Shown here one piece after another: positions 7,948 through 15,076 of a DNA stretch of 64,000 nt. The number at the start of each line of letters is the position of its first letter. Positions within the stretch are counted from its first letter, which is position 1. The notes below the pieces were generated by a model. That model was not told the DNA's origin, searched no databases, and was given only the letters and a program-made list of their open reading frames with translations. This stretch comes from UBA1723 sp045629285 (lineage in GTDB: Bacteria; Bacteroidota; Bacteroidia; Bacteroidales; Paludibacteraceae), in contig JAZQQY010000052.1 in the NCBI GenBank assembly GCA_045629285.1, forward strand, positions 124,001 through 188,000. The letters are read 5' to 3'. Position numbers and translations under genes: made by a program.

Positions 7948-10350
7948 GTCGTTCACTCCTTGAATTGTAATGCCATTGGTTGTTGGATTTGGTGCGACGG
8001 TAATATTTTCAGACGACGCATCGTCTACACGTGAATTGCAATCACATTTGCCATATTCATAAGAAAGTTTGTTGGCTTTTGCATACGATTCCGCATAACT
8101 GCCCTCTTCACAGATTATCTTGATTCCCTTAGGGAAAACTCCTGTGCCAATCGAATCGATCGATGCGGGCAAACAAATCGTTTTGAGAGCAGTGCCATTG
8201 AAAGCATAACTTCCAATCGTTTTGACTCCATCCGATATAGTGACGTCTGTCAATGGTGACGATGCAAACGCATAAATACCAATTGTTTTCACACTTCCAG
8301 GAATGACTATCTTTTTTAGGCTTGGAAGGTCACGGAAGGCTCTGCTTGGAATCATCGTTACTTTATCGCCTATAATCACATCAGACAAGAGAGAATCTCT
8401 TTTGAATGTGGTGATAGTGTTGCCGGATCCCATATAAGTGCAATTGATAGCGTTGAAATAAACGGTTTTCAAATTTGAGCAATCCGCAAACGATAAATCT
8501 ACCAATCTCTCTATGCTTTCAGGAATAGTGATTTCAGTTAAATTCTCACATCCATTGAATGCTGAGGCACCAACGCAACGCATAGTGGAAGGGAGGAAGA
8601 TAGATGTCAAATCCTTGTTCTCAAGAAATTCTTTTTGCAATACGAATGTGGTCCCCTCCGGAATGTGTAGATGCCCATTGTTGATGAATGGCTTGTTAGC
8701 AGTGTCTGCTTTGATATTTTCCACCTGTTCATCAGTGACACGGAATGGCTTCCAATCCGCAAGTTCCTCGCCTTCCAATAACTCATACTCCACAATCTTT
8801 CTGAATGTCAGGTCGTCAAATTCAAGTATCGGTTTGCGGAAATCAAACCAACCGTCGTCATCACCAGTGAATCCAAAATTACAATGTACTTGGAATTCTC
8901 CATCTTTGATTCTGGCTCCGTCCAACACAAAGGCGTGAGAATTGCCGTCAGAAGCACGTCTCGCATAATGCCATAGTGGTTTGCCAGCCTTTAGGTTTGC
9001 AATGATTTTCTCTTCTATGTCGTTAGGACACAAGTCATTTCCCTTATTTCCTTCACTGTAGTCTGCCACGAAATCAGTAGTGAATTGATTTACTTTGATA
9101 GGAGCGTGCTCCTCCATACGAGGAAGCCAATCTGGATATTTCTGACGTTGTTCGCTATGAATCCAGTCTATCTCATAAACCATACCTTGATTGAATAGAT
9201 GTAAGTCGGCATCACGCATCTTTTCGTCGCTATATGTTGACATGAAGCAAAGAGGAATTTTGCTGTAGTCCGGATGGTTCTTGTCGAAATCGGCGTAGAA
9301 AATTGTGTCGGGAGTGGCATAGCATCGAGATCCTTCGTAGACAACACCCAACTGATAAAGTATAATACAATGAGCCATGTTGCCACATACCACATATTTC
9401 TTTTGTTGAGCAAACTGGTTTTTTCCTCCTCTTTGATTCCAGGCTACGGGTACAAAATAATCTACAATCATTTCGCTGACGCCGACTGGCAGACCCTCTT
9501 CAGTAAACTGATAATCATAACCGTTAGCGATTGCCCATTTGTGAGCGTATGAGTTCTCTTCTACAACCAAAGTCGCATTATGACAAAATGCTTTTTCTCC
9601 GATTGAGTCGACGGAAGAAGGAACAATCACCTTACGAAGATTAATACAGCAGTCGAATGCTTGAGAATGAATAGTTTTCACATTGTTTGGAATCTCAACA
9701 CGGTGGAGATACATGCAGTACATGAATGATTTCGCACTGATGGTGTCCAAAGTTGATGGAAATTTCACGTCGACAATATCCGCATTGACAAAAGCCTGAG
9801 CCGGCATTCTGTATGTGCCTTCTGAAAAAGTCAAAACACTGTCATTAATCGTGTAATCAATAGAATATGCATAATTGTTTTGGTAAGCCCACTCTTGAGC
9901 AAATGATCCTGTTGGAGCGTCAATGAATGTGGTCGACGGAATGGCTTTGTCTCCAATTGTCTCAATTGTGTTTGGCAATGAAATAGACTGAAGACTTGTG
10001 TTATAAAAAGCCATATACGCTACGGTAGTCGTGCCTTCTCCAATCTTCACTCTCTTAAGATTCTTACATGCGTTGAATGCAGACCACTGAATATCTTCTA
10101 CTGTACCTGGTATCTCAACTTCTGTCAATCCTGTGCATCCGCAAAAGGCTCGGTTGCCGATAGTTTTCAATGAAGATGGAAATATGATAGACGTGATTTC
10201 TGTATTGCCATAATACTCTTGTGATTTTAATGCAGTTGTTCCTTCATCAATAATCAAGACACCATTGTCGATTGTGTGTGCCGACGCAAATGTAGAATAT
10301 AAAATCCCGAATATCGCAACTGACTTTTTTAGTAGGTTGTGATTTCTCAT
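7801..10350 (-). CDS. Secreted LRR / C10-like cysteine peptidase / LRR protein, T9SS sorted (paralog 1)
   Basis: First gene of the operon, 849 residues. Parts: signal peptide (about 1-24, cut near ASA-HT); a longer N-terminal LRR_5 region made of two sub-blocks (about 28-270); a papain-like domain (about 285-520); LRR_5 repeats (about 560-770); a T9SS type A tail. This copy looks most like a C10 peptidase: Gln306 in AWNQRGGK, Cys322 in VCGNMAHC, His472 in SHAFVLDGAR, then a phenylalanine-rich segment near NFGFTGDDDGWFDF that parallels the HxNWGWGG..DGYF pattern of streptopain relatives. It is likely sent through the outer membrane by T9SS and held at the surface or released. A promoter lies at 10445-10474, giving a leader of roughly 90 bases. 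Confidence 0.77.
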   Translation of the reverse strand: MRNHNLLKKSVAIFGILYSTFASAHTIDNGVLIIDEGTTALKSQEYYGNTEITSIIFPSSLKTIGNRAFCGCTGLTEVEIPGTVEDIQWSAFNACKNLKRVKIGEGTTTVAYMAFYNTSLQSISLPNTIETIGDKAIPSTTFIDAPTGSFAQEWAYQNNYAYSIDYTINDSVLTFSEGTYRMPAQAFVNADIVDVKFPSTLDTISAKSFMYCMYLHRVEIPNNVKTIHSQAFDCCINLRKVIVPSSVDSIGEKAFCHNATLVVEENSYAHKWAIANGYDYQFTEEGLPVGVSEMIVDYFVPVAWNQRGGKNQFAQQKKYVVCGNMAHCIILYQLGVVYEGSRCYATPDTIFYADFDKNHPDYSKIPLCFMSTYSDEKMRDADLHLFNQGMVYEIDWIHSEQRQKYPDWLPRMEEHAPIKVNQFTTDFVADYSEGNKGNDLCPNDIEEKIIANLKAGKPLWHYARRASDGNSHAFVLDGARIKDGEFQVHCNFGFTGDDDGWFDFRKPILEFDDLTFRKIVEYELLEGEELADWKPFRVTDEQVENIKADTANKPFINNGHLHIPEGTTFVLQKEFLENKDLTSIFLPSTMRCVGASAFNGCENLTEITIPESIERLVDLSFADCSNLKTVYFNAINCTYMGSGNTITTFKRDSLLSDVIIGDKVTMIPSRAFRDLPSLKKIVIPGSVKTIGIYAFASSPLTDVTISDGVKTIGSYAFNGTALKTICLPASIDSIGTGVFPKGIKIICEEGSYAESYAKANKLSYEYGKCDCNSRVDDASSENITVAPNPTTNGITIQGVNDGIAKLYDVNGLLMMQKKIDGDTYVDVTSLAKGIYVLDINGVTSKIVKE

Positions 10351-10444
10351 AAATTAGTTTTTATAATGAATTCGTTTAGTCCAAAATAATTAACACGTGT
10401 TCAACTAATATCAAAACAATCACACGTTTACGCATTAACAAAAA

Positions 10445-10474
10445 CAAATATAGCATTATTGGTTGAAAAACAAA
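10445..10474 (-). promoter_or_regulatory. Promoter of the LRR-peptidase operon
   Basis: Minus strand: TTTG, an 18-base spacer, then TATATTTG, a full match to the Bacteroidota -33/-7 pattern. The leader it would produce contains the perfect palindrome AACACGTGTT (10392-10401), a possible regulator site. Confidence 0.6.
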
Positions 10475-10494
10475 ACGGTATGGCGGAAAATTTG

Positions 10495-10680
10495 TTATCC
10501 TAGGAAATAAGCTGCATGGACTGCGGTTATATTATCCCCAAGTTCCTTTGTCTCAACATCATTGCTTAGAACAAAACTGTGAATTAAAGGTTTGTCGTTT
10601 AGAATTTCCGACAATTCGCGCAGATGTCTGGCGTCAGTATTTGCCACATGGTCAGCCTGCTTTTTAAAACCTAAAGTTTA
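10495..10680 (-). pseudogene. C-terminal remnant of an AAA-type ATPase gene (ATP-binding / DUF4143-like family)
   Basis: Minus-strand bases 10665-10495 encode an uninterrupted tail (KQADHVANTDARHL, then LIHSFVLSNDVETKEL and AVHAAYFLG, then TAA). From memory this resembles the C-terminus of the Bacteroidota ATP-binding proteins often annotated with DUF4143. The frame is closed upstream by a stop at 10680-10678, and no N-terminal ATPase domain is present. It is therefore a decayed or truncated copy of a gene that is usually about 400 residues. The flanking 10676-10765 repeats may mark the deletion edge. Confidence 0.55.
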
Positions 10681-10765
10681 GATTTTGGCGTAAATTTGAA
10701 AGTGATAGTTTTTAAAATGGCGTAAATTTAAAACTTAGAGTTTAGATTTTGGCGTAAAATTGAAA
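10676..10765. repeat. Direct repeat pair, 26 bases, 64 bases apart
   Basis: GTTTAGATTTTGGCGTAAA followed by TTGAAA appears at 10676-10701 and again at 10740-10765 with one mismatch; a shorter GGCGTAAATTTA copy lies between (10719-10730). The block sits beside the ATPase remnant. No gene is recognised in 10681-10857; the remainder shows no clear signal. Confidence 0.6.
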
Positions 10766-10857
10766 ATCGCCACTATTTTGAAAACGATGATCCCAGTCCG
10801 CCTCAGTTATGTTATAGGTTATTTCTTTATCAATAGAAGTTGTCTTTTGCTTTTGTT

Positions 10858-11430
10858 TTATTTCTGTTGATTAAATGATATCACATATGATACATTCTGA
10901 TATACAGATGAATACATGATTTGTATGGTGTCTCCTAAATTAGGTGGTAATGAATTCTTATCTATCTTGAAACTGTTTTCATACATAACTCCAGATTCAG
11001 TAGTATACCTATAACTATAAAGAAAACCATTTCCTCCCTTATCATGAGAAATGTTACATATAACAGCTGGTCTGTAGACTTTTGAGGCCTCTATGACTGA
11101 CTTCTTTATGCCAAAAACGGTAGAGTAAATTGTCAATCCAAAAAATATAGTAAAGACGAAAGATAAATATGAAGAAACTTGTAAATCCTTATTGTTACAA
11201 AAGAAATAAAAGGTAAATGTGACAAATACAACAAGAAAATACAGAAATCTAAGGTCAAAACAAATACTTTTATCTATAAGGAGATCTACAAATAAAGAAA
11301 ATAAATAACGGAGCGAGATCAAAAGTGATATAGACAATAAAATCATACAGATTGACATATTATCTTTTGCTTTTTGCTTTAATCCATTTACAAAATGCTT
11401 TAAGTCACTTATAAAATATCGAATAATCAT
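10858..11430 (-). CDS. Hypothetical membrane protein
   Basis: A 190-residue protein not recognised as a known family. Hydrophobic segments lie at about 27-50, 60-78 and 86-106, so it is probably an inner-membrane protein with three or so spans, followed by a soluble C-terminal part of about 80 residues that looks beta-rich (repeated Tyr, Val, Ser; the end is SYVISFNQQK). The coding sequence is visibly richer in A+T than neighbouring genes, and it lies next to the decayed ATPase gene, so it may be recently acquired. It stands alone: the gap to the phosphatase gene is more than 100 bases and the downstream region is non-coding. Confidence 0.6.
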   Translation of the reverse strand: MIIRYFISDLKHFVNGLKQKAKDNMSICMILLSISLLISLRYLFSLFVDLLIDKSICFDLRFLYFLVVFVTFTFYFFCNNKDLQVSSYLSFVFTIFFGLTIYSTVFGIKKSVIEASKVYRPAVICNISHDKGGNGFLYSYRYTTESGVMYENSFKIDKNSLPPNLGDTIQIMYSSVYQNVSYVISFNQQK

Positions 11431-11544
11431 AGTCGTTTATTTTTATTTGTTAGAAGAGTGCAAGTGACACTATCCTTATTTGTACATGATTTGGATTGAT
11501 TATAGATGAAATCCTCTCTTGTTATTAGTAAATTAACCTTGAAA

Positions 11545-12156
11545 CTACCCTAAATCCTTCAAATGCTCCGTGTCGTTCCACATTGCGATCTCCCATACTC
11601 CTGCCTCACGACGGATGTCGCAAAGACAAGTGCTTTGTGGCTTAGGTTGGTTGGATGCATCCTTCATATCCCAATGTTTCAAATAGACGTAAAGAGAACG
11701 TAGCACCACACCGTGAGTGACGATTAACACTGTCTGGTTGGGATGCCTGTCTGCAATCTCGTTGATGGCTTTGGAAGCACGGCGCATCACGTCGCCAACA
11801 GCCTCACGTTCATCGGTGTTTGATGTAAGATCCCAGAAATGCTCCATGGCCTCCGGGTAGAGACGTTCGCCCTCCTCGAAAGTCAACCCCTGAAGTTTGC
11901 CGAGGTAAATCTCTCTCAATGCGTCGACGGGAATGATATCAAGCCCACGGTTGCCAACAACAAGTTTTGCAGTATCCAGCGTACGTTGAAGAGAACTGCT
12001 ATAAACAGCGTCGATGTGTACGCCAGCAAGTCTCTCTCCAAGTTTGACAGCTTGCTGTTCACCAAGCGGAGTCAAATTAGAATTGTGTTGGCCTTGGAAT
12101 CTGTGAGCAACATTCCATTCAGTCTGACCGTGTCGGCAAAGAAGAAGACGAACCAT
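11545..12156 (-). CDS. Histidine phosphatase family protein (phosphoglycerate-mutase-like)
   Basis: A 203-residue cytoplasmic protein of the branch-1 histidine phosphatase superfamily. The catalytic RHG motif is at residues 8-10 (LLCRHGQTEWN), and the second histidine is in IVTHGVVLRSL near residue 147. The size and sequence fit the broad-specificity GpmB/CobC group; the substrate cannot be told. It lies downstream of rpmF on the same strand but beyond a strong terminator (12177-12207), so it is likely transcribed separately. Confidence 0.88.
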   Translation of the reverse strand: MVRLLLCRHGQTEWNVAHRFQGQHNSNLTPLGEQQAVKLGERLAGVHIDAVYSSSLQRTLDTAKLVVGNRGLDIIPVDALREIYLGKLQGLTFEEGERLYPEAMEHFWDLTSNTDEREAVGDVMRRASKAINEIADRHPNQTVLIVTHGVVLRSLYVYLKHWDMKDASNQPKPQSTCLCDIRREAGVWEIAMWNDTEHLKDLG

Positions 12157-12176
12157 ATATCGGAATAATTATAAAC

Positions 12177-12207
12177 ATAAAAACCCCGAGTAGAAAGTCT
12201 CTCGGGG
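12177..12207 (-). terminator. Rho-independent terminator after rpmF
   Basis: Minus strand: stem CCCCGAG/CTCGGGG (12207-12201 with 12190-12184) with a 10-base loop, followed by a run of T. It closes the DUF177-rpmF transcript. Confidence 0.9.
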
Positions 12208-12234
12208 TATTTATTTTCGATAAGCAAAAGTTTT

Positions 12235-12420
12235 TTACTCCTCTACTGCTTTTTCAATTGCTACCTTACCACGGTAGTAACCACACTCACCACATACTGT
12301 GTGGAAGATGTGCAATGAACCACAGTTAGGACATACAGCAAGTGTAGGTGCTACTGCCTTGTAGTGAGTTCTTCTCTTTGCTCCTCTTGTCTTTCCCTGA
12401 CGTCTCTTAGGATGTGCCAT
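12235..12420 (-). CDS. rpmF: 50S ribosomal protein L32
   Basis: A 61-residue ribosomal protein L32. It starts MAHPKRRQGKTRGAKRR and carries the zinc-binding cysteine pairs CPNC and CGECG. It directly follows the DUF177 gene, the arrangement seen in many bacteria (yceD-rpmF), and is followed by a terminator. Confidence 0.97.
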   Translation of the reverse strand: MAHPKRRQGKTRGAKRRTHYKAVAPTLAVCPNCGSLHIFHTVCGECGYYRGKVAIEKAVEE

Positions 12421-12439
12421 TTTGCTTTATATTTTAATG

Positions 12440-13006
12440 TTATTTTATTTTAAAATTCTTTAGTGCCTCCCAACGCGGATCAATCTCTTTCTCACCTGCT
12501 GCCGTATCACTTGCCAGGTCGGCAGACTCGCTATCCTCATCATCTTCGCCGCTTTCGAAGCACTCATGACTTCTAAACTTGTCAGCCATTGCTTCATCGC
12601 ATTCGCCCTCCTCATGGACGTGGCGAATCGGAATTGCGAGAGCAATAAACTCATATATATACCATGAAAGGTCGATTTTCTGGTCAATCTCAGAAATGAA
12701 GATCAAATCATCATCAGACTCACCATCGCCGAATTTAGCGTCTAAGTGACCTTCTGTGGAAATCTCCTGCTCCATATCCTCAAGACATCTGTCGCAAGGA
12801 ATGATCACAGTACCATCGATCTCAAAGTCAAATGAGAAAGAATCACCTGATGAAACTCTCATTTCCACGTCGACTTCCACGTCTCCTCTTTGAAATTCAG
12901 ATCCGCCTATCATCTCAAAATCCTCATCGGTCATTGAAAAATGATAGTTGTAAACCCCTTTCTCGAGGTGTTTCAAGTCTATGACAAAACGATCCATGGC
13001 TTCCAT
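12440..13006 (-). CDS. DUF177 (YceD) family protein
   Basis: A 188-residue acidic protein of the DUF177/YceD family, linked in plants and bacteria to 23S rRNA accumulation. The diagnostic centre is IPCDRCLEDMEQEI near residues 70-83. It lies 19 bases upstream of rpmF on the same strand. A TAATTTTG -7 element at 13022-13015 is only about 10 bases before the ATG used here; a second ATG three codons in (MDRFVID) is also possible. The C-terminal 30 residues are very acidic and end in IDPRWEALKNFK, typical of Bacteroidota members. Confidence 0.88.
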   Translation of the reverse strand: MEAMDRFVIDLKHLEKGVYNYHFSMTDEDFEMIGGSEFQRGDVEVDVEMRVSSGDSFSFDFEIDGTVIIPCDRCLEDMEQEISTEGHLDAKFGDGESDDDLIFISEIDQKIDLSWYIYEFIALAIPIRHVHEEGECDEAMADKFRSHECFESGEDDEDSESADLASDTAAGEKEIDPRWEALKNFKIK

Positions 13007-13014
13007 TTGGACTG

Positions 13015-13022
13015 CAAAATTA
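13015..13022 (-). promoter_or_regulatory. -7 element of the DUF177-rpmF promoter
   Basis: Minus strand TAATTTTG matches TAnnTTTG just upstream of the DUF177 start. Confidence 0.45.
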
Positions 13023-13105
13023 CAAATTCTTTTTTGTTATGCTAAATTTTCTATTTGTTTTTTCGCTTTTTGGGTGCTATTGTTGATATTTATTTAACGA
13101 TTCAA

Positions 13106-13388
13106 TGAAAAAGTGTTTGATTTTTATCATTTCATGCCATTGGGGGACGTGAAAAGCCGGAATTTATTCATGAAAAAATGTTTGATTTTAGATGCAAAAA
13201 AGTTGTTGTTTCTTTTGATTGTTAATTTTTTTTGTCTAGACTTGCAAGTAGAAAAGGAGTTTTAAGGTCTGATTTCCTTCGTGAAAAAGGAACAGAAGAA
13301 AGGATATAAAGGTCTAATCTTCCGCCTTTAAGAGAAGACATCATAAAAGGATTTGAGGTATAATCTTCCACCTATGAGAGAAGATGGG
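13106..13388. repeat. Repeat-rich intergenic region before the lipoprotein gene
   Basis: Two kinds of repeat fill this 398-base gap. TGAAAAAGTGTTTGATTTT at 13106 recurs at 13171 with one change. Then come three degenerate tandem units about 47 bases long starting near 13254, 13301 and 13349. Each contains GGTCTGATTTCC or GGTATAATCTTCC and a small hairpin (TTCCTT/AAGGAA, TCTTC/GAAGA, ATCTTC/GAAGAT). No coding sequence is seen. The tandem units end about 20 bases before the lipoprotein start, so they form its leader or control region. Confidence 0.55.
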
Positions 13389-13404
13389 CTTAAATTGAAA
13401 TGTT

Positions 13405-13956
13405 ATGGTTAAATATTGGAAAATGCTAATTGCAATGTTAGCAATGGCAGCAATGGTAATGGTGCCTGTTAGTTGTAGTGATGATGAGGATGATTCAAAT
13501 AAGTCGGCAACAAGTTTGATAGGAGTATGGAGAGGTATTGGTAATAGGGAGTACTCTTCTTCATGTGGTAAGATAACTGCTGACAATATGAATGAATTCG
13601 GCTATAATGAGTTTAAGTGTACTGATTTGTATCACGTATATGGCTCTGACGGTGTCCTTTATTCATTCAACATGAAAGGCGATTCGTTGGCAAACATAGG
13701 TAAGAATGAGTATGTAGTAAAAGATAACCAGCTATCATCTCAGAACGTTGGTTTCATACAGAAATGGATTTGCTCTTCTAAAGCTTATTCTGCTAATGAG
13801 ATAATAAATGAGGTAAGTAAGATACAAGTTGAAAATACAAGAGCCGGAGAGAATGGATCTAATGAGTTCTTTATTGATGGCAAAAAATTGTATCTGTTCT
13901 ACTATGACGAGCGTGGAGATTATCCTTACGTTGTCGTTCTAGAGAAAGTTGAATAA
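13405..13956 (+). CDS. Hypothetical lipoprotein
   Basis: A 183-residue protein with a lipoprotein signal: a hydrophobic stretch and then VPVSC near residue 24, followed by an acidic tether SDDEDD. The mature part opens with LIGVWRG, a pattern common in lipocalin-like outer-membrane lipoproteins of this phylum, but no family is assigned. An alternative start is the internal ATG at 13423. It is monocistronic, with a repeat-rich leader and a strong terminator at 13977-14009. Confidence 0.75.
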   Translation: MVKYWKMLIAMLAMAAMVMVPVSCSDDEDDSNKSATSLIGVWRGIGNREYSSSCGKITADNMNEFGYNEFKCTDLYHVYGSDGVLYSFNMKGDSLANIGKNEYVVKDNQLSSQNVGFIQKWICSSKAYSANEIINEVSKIQVENTRAGENGSNEFFIDGKKLYLFYYDERGDYPYVVVLEKVE

Positions 13957-13976
13957 CATTTTTTTTATTTTTATAG

Positions 13977-14009
13977 AAGGTTAGTTCGCATTGGACTAAC
14001 CTTTTTTTT
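13977..14009 (+). terminator. Terminator of the lipoprotein gene
   Basis: Perfect 9-base stem AAGGTTAGT/ACTAACCTT, loop of 9, followed by eight T. Confidence 0.92.
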
Positions 14010-14232
14010 GTGCTTCTTGTCTTGTGAAATTCTCAAAATTAAAAGTTGTCTTCGCATCATTTAATCAAATACGTCAACAAAATGGAATACAAACGACCAC
14101 AATAATAATATTATATTAGATCGTATAGCAGAAGAGAGAAATCTCATGGATTTTTACAGTGTATTATAAAACTTTCGATAAATCAAAAAGTTTTATAAAT
14201 GAGAATGGGGACGGGCAATTATGAATTCCGTA
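14010..14232. other. Non-coding gap
   Basis: No gene or remnant is recognised. The only structure seen is the A/T-rich hairpin ATAAAACTTT/AAAGTTTTAT at 14166-14196, which may end the minus-strand transcript of the membrane gene that stops at 14233. Confidence 0.4.
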
Positions 14233-14574
14233 TTACAACGTCATCAATATCAAAATCAGTATTCCGCAAACCACTAACGGCGCGGCATTCATGTCGGTAT
14301 AGTCTCCAAGTTTGATCTTTGGTAGTTTTGTAAACAAATTGAAAATGGGGTCGCAAACTCTGCCGACTGCTTCAAATTTTTTCAAATTTTCTTCGTTGAG
14401 CTTGCTTTTGTATGGAATGACTTTCCAATATAATATGACGACGAATAGTGAGAATCCAGTGACTAGTTTTAACACCCATTTTAGATTTACGGAATTGCTG
14501 AAGCCGATTGCATTAAGCAATGCAACTGCTAAAAGTGTGATTATGACTATTCTTATGATCTCGTCTTTGTTCAT
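14233..14574 (-). CDS. Small membrane protein, YggT-like
   Basis: A 113-residue protein with three likely spans (about 7-25, 31-50, 96-112). The segment VCDPIFNLFTKLPKI followed by an acidic turn and a final hydrophobic span resembles the second half of YggT-type proteins, in which a DPI-type motif precedes the last helix; this is a guess from pattern. It lies downstream of the RapZ-domain gene on the same strand, 79 bases apart, and could belong to that transcript. Confidence 0.55.
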   Translation of the reverse strand: MNKDEIIRIVIITLLAVALLNAIGFSNSVNLKWVLKLVTGFSLFVVILYWKVIPYKSKLNEENLKKFEAVGRVCDPIFNLFTKLPKIKLGDYTDMNAAPLVVCGILILILMTL

Positions 14575-14653
14575 ACTCTCTCTTTTACGCTCTTACGGAC
14601 TTGTGTTGGAGGTGTGCTGTCTTGGACACTAATTATTATTTTTAATCTAACTA

Positions 14654-15076
14654 TTATCTTTTCTCAAAAGTCTGCTTGATGTGCTGCTCCACATGCTCCA
14701 AACGAACCTCTACTCCGAACTTCTCAGAGATGTGTTCTGCTGTTTTTTGTGCCGAGTAGACTGAACGGTGCTGGCCGCCTGTGCAACCGAAGCTGACCAT
14801 CAAACTTGTGAAGCCGCGCTCCATGTAGCGAGCGACGTGGAAGTCAACCAAAGCCCATACTGAATCAAGGAATGTGAGAATCTCACCGTCTTTCTCCAAG
14901 AAGTCGATCACCGGCTGGTCACGGCCTGTCAACTGCTTATACTCTTCGTATCTGCCTGGATTGTGTACGGCGCGACAGTCGAATGCGTAGCCTCCACCGT
15001 TGCCGGATTCGTCGACAGGAATGCCTTTCTTGTATGAAAAACTGAATACTTTGACTACCAATTCCTTATTCTCCAT
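14654..15076 (-). CDS. RapZ C-terminal-domain protein
   Basis: A stand-alone 140-residue version of the C-terminal domain of RapZ. Diagnostic segments are FDCRAVHNPGR (32-42), LTGRDQPVIDFL (49-60), a FLDSVW segment (69-74) and VSFGCTGGQHRSVY (94-107). In Escherichia coli this domain binds glucosamine-6-phosphate and small RNAs and partners with RNase E; the N-terminal P-loop domain of full RapZ is absent here. The start overlaps the end of the upstream exonuclease-kinase gene by 11 bases, which points to coupled translation and a shared job. Whether the Bacteroidota protein binds RNA or amino sugars is not known from the sequence. Confidence 0.88.
   Translation of the reverse strand: MENKELVVKVFSFSYKKGIPVDESGNGGGYAFDCRAVHNPGRYEEYKQLTGRDQPVIDFLEKDGEILTFLDSVWALVDFHVARYMERGFTSLMVSFGCTGGQHRSVYSAQKTAEHISEKFGVEVRLEHVEQHIKQTFEKR

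Noticed and set aside
10774..10857. A second possible gene remnant (minus-strand reading with ITEADWDHRFQNSGDFQFYAKI)
   Set aside because: The stretch is short, ends at a stop made by the repeat region, and I could not tie it to a family with confidence.
14166..14196. A/T-only hairpin as terminator
   Set aside because: The stem ATAAAACTTT/AAAGTTTTAT has little G+C and would be weak; noted inside the gap entry only.
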